Below, piece by piece: positions 44,001 to 49,899 of a stretch of 64,000 nt of DNA. The notes beneath the pieces were generated by a model that was given only the letters and a program-made list of their open reading frames with translations, was not told the DNA's origin and did no database searches. How positions within the stretch are numbered: the first letter of the stretch is position 1; each line of letters starts with the position of its first letter. Location: contig JAQFVV010012535.1 in the NCBI GenBank assembly GCA_028023455.1, positions 1,734,001-1,798,000 of the forward strand, written 5' to 3'. The stretch comes from Epiperipatus broadwayi. Taxonomy: Eukaryota; Onychophora; Udeonychophora; Euonychophora; Peripatidae. The position numbers were made by a program, and so were the translations under genes.

Positions 44001-47000
44001 GACGCCAGTCGTCTGAGGTTGGGGGTATTCTACAAAGCTTCTTAAGAGTTTGTTTTGCGAACTCTATATATAATGCTTAATATCTATAATTTCAGATTGT
44101 CTGACTTTAGCCTTAGTCAGTGAGAACTTGGGATTCAAGGCTTAATACACTTGTGTATCTGACAATTACCTTTTACTCCTTTATACTACTCAAGCTATTA
44201 GCCTGAAATTTTTTTATTTAAGATTTTGAGTTCAAAACAATCCGCTTACATAGTAATATAGATTTAATATCAAGTTCTATTTATTGTAGAAATTATTAAA
44301 GTGAAAGTTGACCTCTGATAATGCATTATTTCTTAAATACTATAATCTCCATGCACTTGCCCACCAGTAAGAGTTTAAAAAACTTAAGTGAATCACTTAA
44401 GTTTAGAGTGTATTTCTATATACACTAACCCTCACTGACCATGCTTAAATCAGGGCTTGAGTCTATTGTGTGCCTGATGTTATAATCAAATATTGAATTG
44501 TACAAATTTAGTTAACCTATCACAGGAGAAAGACGATGTCTCATTTTTAACCACCTATGATAATACTTATATGACTTATAAATGGAAATTTATTATTATA
44601 TAGTGCTGAAAATTTGGAAATTATTAAAGTGGAAGTCAAGCATAGTCATTGAGAATTGGTGTATATAGAAATATTCTCTAAACTTAAGTGATTCACTTAA
44701 GTTTTTTTAAACTCTTACTGGCGAGCGAGTGTGCGGAGATTTATAATATTTAAGAAATAGTGCATTATCGGAGATTGACTTCCACTTTAATAATTTCAAA
44801 ATTTTCAGTGCTATATAATAATAGATTTACATTTATAAGTCGTATAAGTATTATCGTAAGTGGATAAAAATAAGACACCGTCTTTTTCCTGCTATAGGTT
44901 AACTAAATTTGTACAATTCAATATTTGATTATAACATCAGGCACACAATAGACTCAAATCCTGATTTAAGCATGGTCAGTGAGAGTTGGAGATATACGCT
45001 CACTTAAGTTTTTAAAACTTATCGGTGGGCGAGTGAGCGGACATTTATAATATTTAAGAAATAGCACATTCGAGGTTGACTTTCACTTTAATAATTTCAA
45101 AATTTTCAGCACTATATAATAATAGATTTACGTATATTGTAGAAATGTCAATTTTATGCCAACTGTAGTTCCCTTCTATCCTTTTGATTAGGAAGATTCA
45201 TATTATTGCATGACTTTCTCGTCTTATTTATCGTTGTTCATTCTATTTTAGAGCCATTTATCATAAATATAAATAATTAAAGAATATGAATAAACTGAGA
45301 AAATCATGATGTTCTTGATATTAACCTTTCTATCCAAAAAGGGTCTTCAGGTGACATAAAACAGAGCCAACCGAGTTGATTAGGGTTTAAAATGTTTGAA
45401 TTTCAATCTATTAGCTAGATCCATGAGTGCATTAGTTAACATCTTTGAATCTTAAATTCTCCTTGACAAAAACCATTCTTGGAAAAATAAATATTTTTCA
45501 CCAATAGAAAACTCTAAAGTAGGATGAAAAGAACTATTCTTGGAAGCGTATGAGTAAGCTCCGAAAGTCATATGATATTGTTGGTAATTACCCATTTTAA
45601 GAATGACTAATTTTTCATCTTGTTATTTAGTCCTTTTTTGTCATAATTTTTTGCTGTGATTACGTAAGAAAGAATATTATTAATATAAAAACTTGCATTC
45701 TTTATCCACTTTTCCCATTATAACCGCTGCAGTTTTCTTATTTAAAGTCAAAGTAACAATTTATATAAAATACTTTATTAAGACATCTATATGATCTTTT
45801 AGTGGCTAACTTACTGATGATGATTGCTTGGTCACAGTATTCTAGTCATAAGGTTTACTTTCTGTTATACTTCCTTTATTAATTGTAAAAAATTTTGAGC
45901 TTTTAATAAATATCTGACATGTTCATCATGTTGTATCATATTTAACGTTCATTCCAGTGTTATTTTGTTATAATAATAGACTTTGTTAAATGTCCACATT
46001 TTTATATTTTCTCTTTAATAATTGAAAAGCTACATTTTAATTTATATATACTTCTAAAAATCTAGAATAAAGCACATTAATCAATCTATTTTTTAAAAGC
46101 TTATTAATGTTTATGATATAACTCTAAACATTTACGTAACATAAATTATTTAAGAGAATAGCTACCAATAACAAATTGCTACTTTTTATGACTTTTTAAT
46201 ACTTGGTTACAATACTTTCTTACCTGCTTTTAAATAGAGACGTTAATATACAGAAGCAATCTTATCAAAGAAACTTTAATAAATTTTCTTAATGAAATAA
46301 CTTGCTAGAAGTTTTATAATAATTGATTTTAATTAGATTAGAATAATTGAAACCTTTATTTTGTTCTTTTTTGTTTCTGTAATGCTTTAATTTCATTTTT
46401 TTTTTCTCCCTAGATACATCATGAAAAACTTCAAGAACAAAATAGTAAGAAGAAGAAGAAGAAAGATAAAAAGAAGAAAAAACTTGCTAGTAGAAAGAAA
46501 AAGAAAAAAGTTGAGAGTAGTTCTGATGATTCCAGTAGTGAAAATGATAATGAAGAAATAATTAAAAAGGAAAAACTTCGCCAGGTATAGCGTTTTATTA
46601 TTAGCCTTGGAAGGTTACCTGCGATTCTGATTACATTTATAATATTGTACATATATATTAGACGCAGAACTATAGCTATAATACAGGCGAGCAAGATCAA
46701 ATGCCTAGAATGATTATTGATTGGGTGAAAGGCAATCAATTTTGCTTTTTTATATTAATGCAAATATTTTTCAACTATTTTTATTCTGAATATATTTGAA
46801 ATTTATTTTATCAGTGGATATGCAAGATTCAATAATTCTTTGCATTTGGGTGTTAATTTACTGCTTGATTGGTAATGTAGAAAGAAAGAACATTGTGGTT
46901 GGCTTGCATAGGGCACCAAAAAATGTCATTATAGTTCTGATTACACAAATTTAATATAAGAGCATAATTTTATTTATAACAATCATGTTTCATTAAATAA

Positions 47001-47732
47001 ATAATTATCATTTTTTATTAAGCTAGAAATTATTGCATTTCATTTAATTTTAGATACAGATTTTACATTTACTAAAGATATTTTTATATTTTCTTTAATT
47101 GCATGACAGTCTCTTTATATATATTTTTTTTATCTCTTTTTATTCATGTTCCACTATCTTATTTAAAATTAAAAAAACCTATTTTTATATTTCAAGTAAT
47201 GATTGAAGCATTAGAAAAACACAAAACAAAAAAAAAATGCCAATGATTCTCAAAAATAACCATTTAAATTTATTTAAAGCAAGTAAGCAAAAATTAAAGA
47301 AAAAAAACCAGATTACCATGCAGCTATGAAATAATATAAATATATTTGGATTTATTAAAAGTTAAGTGAAATATAATAATTTCCACCTAATAAAAAATGT
47401 ATGATAATTAGTTATATATGTGTTGCAAAATGATTATGAATAAGTGTATATTAAAAATTTTGAACATTAATTATATATATATAATGTAAGCTAGAAGATT
47501 CATGCAATGCTTTTTTTAATATTAGTTTATATACTATGATTTTTTTTCCAAGGCTTTGGAAGCTGAAGAAGATCGCATTCGTGAAGTTGACAGGCTCTTG
47601 GCAATGGATGAGCGGAAACGTCCGTATAATAGTATGTATGATGTTAAAGAACCCACCGAAGAAGAAATGGAAGCTTATACCAGGAAGCGTTTGAGAGATG
47701 ATGATCCTATGGCACAATTTTTAGGGCGATAA
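1946..47732 (+). CDS. SLU7: SLU7 pre-mRNA splicing factor, 3' nine exons (partial gene)
   Basis: SLU7 is a step-II splicing factor that acts in the nuclear spliceosome in 3' splice-site choice. Nine exons can be joined with GT-AG borders: 1946-2080, 2158-2255, 14566-14633, 27294-27490, 27564-27668, 38439-38546, 41268-41354, 46414-46584, 47553-47732. They total 1149 nt and give 382 codons plus TAA with no phase conflict. Family hallmarks seen in order are [90 protein letters not shown], a lysine-rich stretch, and the end [12 protein letters not shown]...[10 protein letters not shown]. By family length (about 580 aa in human) roughly the first 200 residues, with the CCHC knuckle, are outside the window. 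No break is seen, so the gene looks functional. Confidence 0.96.
2158..2255 (+). CDS. SLU7: SLU7 exon b
   Basis: 98 nt, starting [15 protein letters not shown]. The donor GTAAGT at 2256 splits the last codon (GT|A), and the joined reading is PDVVQFAGDN. The donor before GTGTAAG was rejected because it breaks the reading frame. It is followed by a 12.3-kb intron full of transposons. Confidence 0.93.
2459..2702 (+). repeat. 159-bp spaced direct repeat
   Basis: A 34-bp segment beginning GCGAATTATCTTCAGAGAAC at about 2510 recurs at about 2669 with one early substitution. Both are preceded by TGCAAGTTT and a T-rich stretch. It looks like a local duplication just ahead of the LINE. Confidence 0.6.
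3222..3920 (+). CDS. LINE ORF1: coiled coil plus SGNH/GDSL esterase-like domain
   Basis: 232 codons, uninterrupted, starting ATG GAT GAA. Residues 1-75 are Glu/Lys/Val-rich with heptad character (a likely coiled coil for multimerisation). Residues about 80-225 carry the SGNH blocks: VLIGDSLI (block I Ser), a Gly in the [10 protein letters not shown] segment, VMVGTNNL (block III Asn), and [11 protein letters not shown] (block V Asp/His). In known CR1/L2-type elements such an ORF1 esterase is RNA- or lipid-associated and helps retrotransposition. It lies about 100 nt upstream of ORF2. It is intact, unlike ORF2. Confidence 0.85.
   Translation: MDEKIGNAVQMISQRISKIEEEVKDVEVKLKLLEVKCVQIKELLSRNDKEEVDKKVQRVIENVMDEVGKVNSETVLIGDSLIREYGDIIARENRNVYVRVCLPGVRIRDVTAKVKKQGNRDVYVMVGTNNLSELSEIVMDEYIELISNLSKIEGRARFGLIRFDNRYILDRACSINKRLKKLCERNDVMFVDVWDFLINKRELYSRDGLHLEKQGSEVLGSLIYKEYSSGHL
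3970..7403 (+). pseudogene. LINE ORF2 (endonuclease-reverse transcriptase), frameshifted
   Basis: The frame opens near 3970 without a clear ATG. Endonuclease motifs are [10 protein letters not shown] (about 4140), VVETHL (about 4235), EDMNGHI (about 4545) and NSDHNFFI (about 4785). RT motifs are [11 protein letters not shown] (about 5675), [12 protein letters not shown] (about 5880), GLRQGCP (about 6060) and the catalytic LLFADDV (about 6185). A C-terminal CKLCKEV...RHLLIEC knuckle is at about 7165-7215. The reading must change frame near 4328, 4540, 4965, 5610 and between 6268 and 6423, so the protein cannot be made whole. It is typical of an old insertion. Confidence 0.85.
7545..9755 (+). 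other. intron 2 sequence, no feature recognised
   Basis: Strongly AT-rich with homopolymer runs. No convincing ORF or transposon signature was seen. Confidence 0.5.
9759..10692. mobile_element. TA-flanked inverted-repeat DNA element with CGCG-rich ends
   Basis: The left end is TA then CACCTG, with ACGCGATT 40 nt in. The right end is CGCGTAAAATGAG...CAGGTG then TA. The ends are imperfect inverted repeats, and the TA duplication fits Tc1/mariner/pogo-type insertion. GCGCGATT-type words recur inside at about 10525, 10568 and 10631. There is no transposase, so it is non-autonomous. Its left third (about 9810-9960) resembles the palindrome family at 44.3-45.1 kb. Confidence 0.65.
9810..9960. repeat. 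diverged copy of the 44-45 kb palindrome family
   Basis: GAAGTCGAACTCCGATAATG at about 9811, and the inverse CATTATTGGAATTCGACTTT at about 9890 followed by AATTTCAATATTTTCAGTGC, match the AAGTTGACCTCTGATAATGC / AATTTCAAAATTTTCAGTGC units near 44.3 and 44.8 kb. Confidence 0.55.
11041..12038. mobile_element. hAT transposon with 8-bp target duplication
   Basis: TTCTAGGC at 11033-11040 and again at 12039-12046 is an exact 8-bp duplication, diagnostic of hAT insertion. The terminal inverted repeats are CAGGGTTGGGGAATCT on the left and AGATTCCCCACACCTG on the right (one or two mismatches). This is close to the CAGGGGTGGGGAA ends of Charlie-type elements. The interior holds a transposase relic. The total length of 998 bp means it is internally deleted. 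Confidence 0.92.
11440..11800 (+). pseudogene. hAT (Charlie8/GTF2IRD2-like) transposase relic
   Basis: In frame from 11623 the + strand reads [20 protein letters not shown] and continues [10 protein letters not shown]. This matches the N-terminal 'PFS...F...C...A...CP' segment of Charlie8-type hAT transposases. Upstream text (about 11440-11600) reads as decayed transposase in other frames, with stops. It is not functional. Confidence 0.6.
12229..12392. repeat. foldback (MITE-like) palindrome
   Basis: The left arm TTAAATCACCCCACATG...AATATATTAAGAGT (12229-12285) is the inverse of the right arm ACTCTTAATATATT...CATGTGGGGTGATTTAA (12327-12392), with a 41-nt loop. The arms differ by a few bases and a small indel. 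Confidence 0.8.
12393..12580 (-). repeat. SINE/PLE-like body with CGAAAC motif
   Basis: On the - strand this region reads GGCCAGCAACACTTGAAGA...CCTCTCGAAACATT, then a tail through TTTAAATAAAGTTTAA to GATGATGGAAATAG. The same order of words appears in the left arm of the element at 37701-38059. It directly follows a tRNA-like head at 12583-12670 (- strand order). Confidence 0.65.
12583..12670 (-). repeat. tRNA-derived SINE head
   Basis: The - strand reads GGCAGGATGATCAGTTGGTT (A-box-like TGATCAGTTGG), and later CCAGATTTGATTCCTATATT (B-box-like, one step from GGTTCGATTCC), ending ACTGTCAC. The spacing between the boxes is tRNA-like. It runs straight into the CGAAAC-containing body, so the pair looks like one SINE on the - strand. 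A true tRNA gene is unlikely because the acceptor does not pair and the B box is mutated. Confidence 0.6.
12690..14565 (+). other. end of intron 2, no feature recognised
   Basis: AT-rich with short T and A runs. No repeat ends or coding signal that I can support. Confidence 0.5.
14566..14633 (+). CDS. SLU7: SLU7 exon c
   Basis: 68 nt lying between two introns of more than 12 kb. It reads [20 protein letters not shown]. The acceptor is TTTTAG at 14565 and the donor GTAAGT at 14634. One base (A) is carried over to the next exon, where it joins TG to make a Met codon before FAWEAYDRG. Confidence 0.93.
14634..15430 (+). other. start of intron 3, no feature recognised
   Basis: AT-rich sequence with (TA)n at about 14699-14711. 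No coding content was seen. Confidence 0.5.
15440..15715. repeat. imperfect palindrome carrying the shared core
   Basis: CCAGACTTGTTTCTAGCTTA (15452) plus TCATTGAGAGATTTGGAATC is mirrored by GAAAGCCATAAGTTGAAAAC (15661) plus TGGTCTAGG. The core (CCAGACT-GTTTC...GCTTT...CA-TGAG) recurs in the repeats at 24.36, 29.13, 43.24, 43.6 and 43.99 kb. Confidence 0.55.
16236..16397. repeat. foldback (MITE-like) palindrome
   Basis: The left arm GTAAATAAAATACTTATTTA...AAATGTTAAT (16236-16296) is inverse to the right arm ATTAACATTTAATTTATATA...TTTATTTAC (16332-16397). The arms are about 61-66 nt, nearly perfect, with a 35-nt loop. Confidence 0.85.
16400..17480 (+). other. intron 3 sequence, no feature recognised
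   Basis: AT-rich. No feature beyond homopolymer tracts. Confidence 0.5.
17500..20200. other. less AT-rich block of unknown origin
   Basis: Base composition is visibly more balanced than the flanks (for example around 18360-19060 and 19560-19850). No long ORF or recognisable domain is present. A short patch at 18043-18100 (GCAAAACTCTCCATACAGTA, GAGTAATCAATGGATGC) is a diverged copy of the arms of the 24131-24535 palindrome. It is probably an old insertion, class unknown. Confidence 0.4.
20215..20390 (+). repeat. 60-bp tandem repeat
   Basis: TACTATTGTTTGTCTCTTAA at 20276 and TACTATTGTTCGTCTTTTAA at 20336, each followed by ATGACAATTTTAC, are 60 nt apart. A weaker first unit begins at about 20215. 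Confidence 0.65.
20985..21770 (-). pseudogene. pogo/Tigger-type DDE transposase relic
   Basis: The open stretch 21445-21170 (- strand, 91 codons) contains [20 protein letters not shown] and [20 protein letters not shown], the usual C-terminal segment of pogo/Tigger transposases. Further upstream on the - strand (21740-21450), frames with stops read like [20 protein letters not shown] and [16 protein letters not shown], the preceding part of the catalytic core with a degraded DDE region. Downstream, TCTTATATGCCG...TAAATTCAGTAC at about 21030-20985 looks like the element's end. It is dead. Confidence 0.75.
21780..23680 (+). other. intron 3 sequence, no feature recognised
   Basis: AT-rich. A 100-codon open frame at 22543-22845 is low-complexity in its second half and resembles nothing known. 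(TA)n is at about 23600-23615. Confidence 0.45.
23690..26950 (-). repeat. unclassified ~3.3-kb dispersed repeat, copy 1
   Basis: Read on the - strand, its landmarks recur in order at 48570-51954. Examples are TAGAGATACTCATCTCTTAC-like, the TGTCCACTTT block (23932), AAAGGTATTGGAATC (24866), TGCCGATGGATTAGTAAG (25201), a tandem CATTGGCTCCTGTTCTATTA (26511, 26548) and CAAGCTTAGAATCC (26338). No frame is kept between copies, so it is non-coding. Compared with copy 2 it carries an extra palindrome (24131-24535) and lacks the 280-bp element found at 49913. Confidence 0.8.
24131..24535. mobile_element. palindromic insertion inside the 3.3-kb repeat
   Basis: Arms of about 88 bp (TAAAACAGGCAAAACTCACT... 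at 24131, and its inverse ending TTTGCCTGTTTTA at 24535) enclose about 230 bp. The interior has the shared core in reverse (CTCCTCACTGACAAAGGCCA at 24383, AAACTAGTCTGG). The other copy of the host repeat has no such insert near 51.57 kb, so this element moved in. A diverged arm fragment is at 18043-18100. Confidence 0.75.
27000..27082. repeat. fragment resembling a pogo-type transposon end
   Basis: GCATAAGATGCACCCCATAT...GAGGGGAAAAAAGTGTGTCC, then TATGCTGACAAATACAGTAT. This is similar to the CTTATATGCC-GTAAATTCAGTA end at about 20985-21035 and to known Tigger-like ends. Only one end was found. Confidence 0.4.
27294..27490 (+). CDS. SLU7: SLU7 exon d
   Basis: 197 nt starting with the last two bases of a split Met codon, then [20 protein letters not shown], and ending LLLAQT. 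It has a poly-T tract and TAG acceptor and a GTAAAT donor. The following intron is 73 nt. Confidence 0.95.
27564..27668 (+). CDS. SLU7: SLU7 exon e
   Basis: 35 codons in phase 0: [20 protein letters not shown] to [10 protein letters not shown]. The acceptor is TAG at 27561-27563 and the donor is GTACAT. It is followed by a 10.8-kb intron that carries a LINE relic and a Merlin-like element. Confidence 0.95.
27669..28080 (+). other. start of intron 5, no feature recognised
   Basis: AT-rich. Near 28050-28110 a roughly 32-bp unit (TCCATTAGTTAATTATTAAC) is duplicated in tandem. Confidence 0.5.
29095..29180 (+). repeat. copy of the shared core repeat
   Basis: CTGACTGGTTTCCAGCTTTTG then TCAATGAGACTTTAAGATTC at 29126-29172 follows the same word order as the cores at 15.45 and 43.24 kb. 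It may be a SINE fragment. Confidence 0.4.
30305..30598. repeat. inverted pair of tRNA-like ends with a 73-bp tandem inside
   Basis: The left arm AGAAGGGATTTGAACTCAAA (30310) and right arm GAGTTCAAATCCTTTCTAAT (30571) are inverse and contain a B-box-like GTTCAAATCC. Between them, TGGAGATCATTTACCTTTTT occurs at 30408 and 30481, giving a 73-bp tandem. A 30-nt palindrome (ATACAACC...GGTTGTAT) is at about 30365-30394. It interrupts the antisense LINE relic. Confidence 0.6.
31137..31230. repeat. dispersed repeat, copy 2
   Basis: ATCAAATGGCTTTATTGCTC and following words match 173-330 in the same orientation, with shorter spacing. Confidence 0.4.
31500..32935 (+). other. intron 5 sequence, purine-rich toward the right
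   Basis: From about 31920 the + strand turns A/G-rich, like the LINE coding strand. No motif could be recognised, so I leave it as possible old LINE debris. Confidence 0.35.
32940..33800 (+). repeat. left terminal inverted repeat
   Basis: It pairs with 37380-38403. It includes GTACCATCAACAACCCCCAT (32971), two AAAACGCTAT...AATTACAAAAACAG units (about 33107 and 33277) and a C-rich patch at about 33167. Confidence 0.75.
34683..35015 (+). repeat. 184-bp tandem duplication
   Basis: CTGTATATTTGATTATCAGT at 34691 recurs at 34875 with one change, followed by TTTACATTGCACTGCTCTAT in both copies. There are two units with small indels. Confidence 0.75.
35243..35313 (+). repeat. 35-bp direct repeat upstream of the transposase relic
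   Basis: TTCCTGTAGATAGGATTGGA and TTCCTGTAGGTAGGAGTCAA, both followed by AAAGTGTGAAATT, lie next to each other. They could be a binding-site duplication in the element's promoter. Confidence 0.6.
35391..35800 (+). pseudogene. Merlin/ISXO2-like transposase, N-terminal relic with frame break
   Basis: The first frame, 35391-35663 (90 codons from ATG), has a zinc-ribbon-like N-terminus ([20 protein letters not shown]) then [11 protein letters not shown] and a stop. After a T run at about 35652-35660 the next frame continues [20 protein letters not shown]. This order of WxCR-C, S(V/I)RK-SFF, LSL and YW is typical of metazoan Merlin/ISXO2 transposases. The catalytic DDE part was not found downstream, so this is a truncated, frame-broken copy. 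Confidence 0.65.
37380..38403 (-). repeat. right terminal inverted repeat
   Basis: Inverse of the left arm, interrupted by the element at 37701-38059. Its outer end lies about 35 nt from the SLU7 exon f acceptor. Confidence 0.75.
37688..38072. mobile_element. foldback retroelement-like insertion with exact 13-bp target duplication
   Basis: ATTTAGCATTATA at 37688-37700 and 38060-38072 flank a 359-bp insert (37701-38059). The insert has inverted arms: AGATGTGATATGTTGGACTA... (37701 to about 37836) and its inverse (about 37897-38030). A 29-nt unpaired tail (ATATACCATC...) follows at the right. The loop carries CGTTTCG...CTCTTCTTCAGG. The matching place in the left inverted repeat of the host transposon (about 33325) has no insert. 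A 13-bp duplication suggests target-primed integration. Confidence 0.85.
38439..38546 (+). CDS. SLU7: SLU7 exon f
   Basis: 36 codons in phase 0: [20 protein letters not shown] to GEAGKDAEA. The acceptor is TTTTCAG at 38438 and the donor is GTAAGA. A branch-point-like TGCTAAG lies at about 38411. The right terminus of a long-inverted-repeat transposon ends at about 38403, only about 35 nt upstream. Confidence 0.95.
38547..41267 (+). other. intron 6, no feature recognised
   Basis: AT-rich sequence. A long segment at 39150-40050 is somewhat less AT-rich and may be an old DNA-transposon remnant, but no domain could be read. Confidence 0.4.
41268..41354 (+). CDS. SLU7: SLU7 exon g
   Basis: 29 codons: [20 protein letters not shown] then EEPQKSLLE. 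The acceptor is ATTAG at 41267 and the donor GTGAGA at 41355. This acidic segment is poorly conserved in the family. The call rests on matching splice sites and phase 0 on both sides. Confidence 0.85.
41355..43136 (+). other. start of intron 7, no feature recognised
   Basis: AT-rich. 41850-42500 is purine-rich on the + strand with a 64-codon open frame at 42303 that resembles nothing known. Confidence 0.4.
43137..44077. repeat. large palindromic array
   Basis: Arms of about 390 bp, 43187-43575 and (inverse) 43680-44077, run from TTATATATAGAGCTC / TATATATAGAGTTCGC through TTTTCAGACATCCAT to CAAGTCAGATGTCACATGAC. The CAAGTCAGAT segment also occurs directly at 43137. The core CAGACTGGTTTCTGCTACTG / GCGTCCTCAGTGAGG occurs at 43241 and inverted at about 43612 and 43995. 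Confidence 0.8.
44270..45135. repeat. second large palindromic array
   Basis: Inverse arms include GAAATTATTAAAGTGAAAGT (44291) against CACTTTAATAATTTC (44785, 45085), and ACTTAAGTGAATCACTTAAG (44383) against the same palindromic motif at 44680. The 140-nt arms 44450-44595 and 44835-44990 (CAGGGCTTGAGTCTATTGTG against CACAATAGACTCAAATCCTG) also pair. A diverged relative is at 9810-9960. Confidence 0.75.
45140..46413 (+). other. end of intron 7, no feature recognised
   Basis: AT-rich. About 45355-45480 has a weak, decayed copy of the core repeat (CTCCTTGACAAAAACC). Confidence 0.4.
46414..46584 (+). CDS. SLU7: SLU7 exon h, lysine-rich and Ser/acidic tract
   Basis: 57 codons starting [10 protein letters not shown] block of lysines broken by few other residues follows, then [14 protein letters not shown]. 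The lysine block is probably a nuclear targeting signal, and the Ser/acidic run a likely CK2-type phosphorylation region. The acceptor is CTCCCTAG and the donor GTATAG. Confidence 0.93.
46585..47552 (+). other. intron 8, no feature recognised
   Basis: AT-rich with T-rich tract before the acceptor. Confidence 0.6.
47553..47732 (+). CDS. SLU7: SLU7 last coding exon
   Basis: 59 codons plus [23 protein letters not shown], then [20 protein letters not shown] and the end [10 protein letters not shown]. This is the strongly conserved C-terminal signature of SLU7. The acceptor is CCAAG at 47552. Confidence 0.96.
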   Translation, partial: ALEAEEDRIREVDRLLAMDERKRPYNSMYDVKEPTEEEMEAYTRKRLRDDDPMAQFLGR

Positions 47733-47880
47733 ATTAATTATATCGTACTTTGTATATATATATTTGTAGATATCTAATCTTGAATTGAATTAAAACACAT
47801 ATTTCTAAAAAGAAAAGTAATTGTTTTAATTATCAACATGTGAAGTTTATTTACTGGAATAAACTGAGACTATGACATTT
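47733..47880 (+). terminator. SLU7 3' UTR with a candidate poly(A) signal
   Basis: After the TAA stop an AATAAA hexamer is at 47858-47863. The true cleavage site cannot be fixed from sequence alone. Confidence 0.5.
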
Positions 47881-48569
47881 AAACTATGGAAAGTATTTAT
47901 TTCATTAGCACAACTTTTCTTTACTTATTGATAAATAAGAATACTCTATATATTCCTCAAAAATTGAGATATATAATAACAGATATTGACATGTATAAAT
48001 CTGATTTACACATTACTTAAAAAATATTTTGATATTTATAATTATAAAAAGCACGCAAAACATTAAAAATGTAACACAATCTTTCAAAGTTGAATAGAAT
48101 AATAGATTAATTTAACAGTATGAAAATAAACTTTTTTGCATTTATTGGTCCAAATTTATTTTCTTAATCATGCCATTCAAAGATGAATAACAATAATACA
48201 CTTTGTAATGCAAAAAAAGAAATTTATCTTAATATTAATAGGAAAAAAAAAAATCCTTTAATTCATTATCAGCATAATCAACTTTATAAATTACAGAATT
48301 ATTAATTGCAGAGCACTTATAATCTAATGTTCTATAAATGTGCTGAAGGCATTATTTATTATTTCAACTATGTGGTACATATTTCTTACATAAATTGGGA
48401 ATTGGATTAGGTTTGCACTATATGGAAGGTGTAATACTTAGGCAAATTTCAAAAATGAGCAATGTTAATAGGAATTATATATACTATGTGCATATGTAAG
48501 GTATGTAAATATGTGCATTTACATTAAAATATAACCGTAATGTGAACATCATATTCTAATAAGATACAT
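47881..48569. other. intergenic sequence downstream of SLU7
   Basis: AT-rich with no ORF or repeat boundary seen. Confidence 0.5.
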
Positions 48570-48934
48570 TATTCTATATATTGTAACCGTCCCTATATGA
48601 CTAATGATTAAGAATATAAGCATATAAAGAAATGTTAATCTAAAGATATTATTTCTTACAACCAACAATAAATTTAAAGGTTACAAAGTTTCCATGAAGA
48701 TGATAACTTCTAGTTAAACTAGCTTTAAAATCCACAAACAAAATATGAAGTAAATTTACTATTCGTAAAACCAATTAATAATTAGATCTATGGAATGAAT
48801 ATAAAATTATGAATTAAGTAATAAATAAATTAGGATGTAGATGACTAAATGGATGATGGAAATAATAAAATGAAACGAGCCTAAGAGAGAAGAGAAAGAT
48901 GTGTTAGAATAATGAATGATTAAGATAATAATAG

Positions 48935-49296
48935 AATAAGAGCTAATGAATGATTAAGATGATAATAGAATAATAGCCATTGAAGAGTGAATTAATTGAT
49001 AATGAATTAAGATCAAATGAGAATGAAATAAAAGAAAGATCAAGGTGAAATAGAACAATGATGATGGAGAATTGAGATCTTGAATTATGAACTAATATTG
49101 TATTAAGTGATAGTAAGTAGAATAAGAGCTAATGAATGATTAAGATGATAATAGTCATTGAAGAGTGAATTAATTATGATAATGAATTAAGATCAAAGAA
49201 GAACGAAATAAAGAAGGATCAAGATGAAATAGAACAATGATGATGGAGAATTGAGATCTTGAATTATAAACTAATATTGTATTAAGTGATAGTTAG
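48935..49296 (+). repeat. 186-bp direct duplication inside the 3.3-kb repeat
   Basis: AATAAGAGCTAATGAATGAT begins at 48935 and again at 49121. Both units run to TATTAAGTGATAGT with a few substitutions and small indels. Confidence 0.8.
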
Positions 49297-49899
49297 ATAA
49301 AATAAAATAGGGATTCCAAGCTTGACAAAAGCAGAATATTCACCATAAAGTCAAAACAAGCTATAAGTTTTAAGACAGAAGAAATTTACACAGAAGTTTT
49401 GTTGACTTTAATAAAACAGTGAGAATAATATAACTCAAATCCAAGTACAATAATTAATTGTAGATATAAAATTTATCATAAATTTAAATTTACATGGCAT
49501 ATTAGTAACTTATTCTTCTCAGGGTTCACATAACTTAAATATTATTATTTTGCAAGATATACTTGGGTCAGTGAGAGGGATTTTGCCACTACCCAAATAT
49601 AGCAAACAAAACGGCTCCTACTACAAAACAGAATTAACAAACGATATTTGGCAATTCCAAATAAACTTTATAAACTCTATAAATATTATAAACTTTAAGC
49701 TTCAAGAAATACAAATACTTTTAATAACTAAACACAACAACTTACCAACTTCCTTTTATCAAATAATTATGAGCAATGTGATCAAGATTGGTGAATATAT
49801 CTAATGGTTCAAATAAACAGGTTAAATTAAACTTGGTTCAAATAAACAGAATAAATTAATCTTAAGTGTTTTATCTTTAAGTATAATATTTAAAATAAT

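Noticed and set aside
46431-46739. 102-codon open frame on the - strand
   Set aside because: It is the antisense of the lysine-rich SLU7 exon, which gives a run of Phe/Leu codons.
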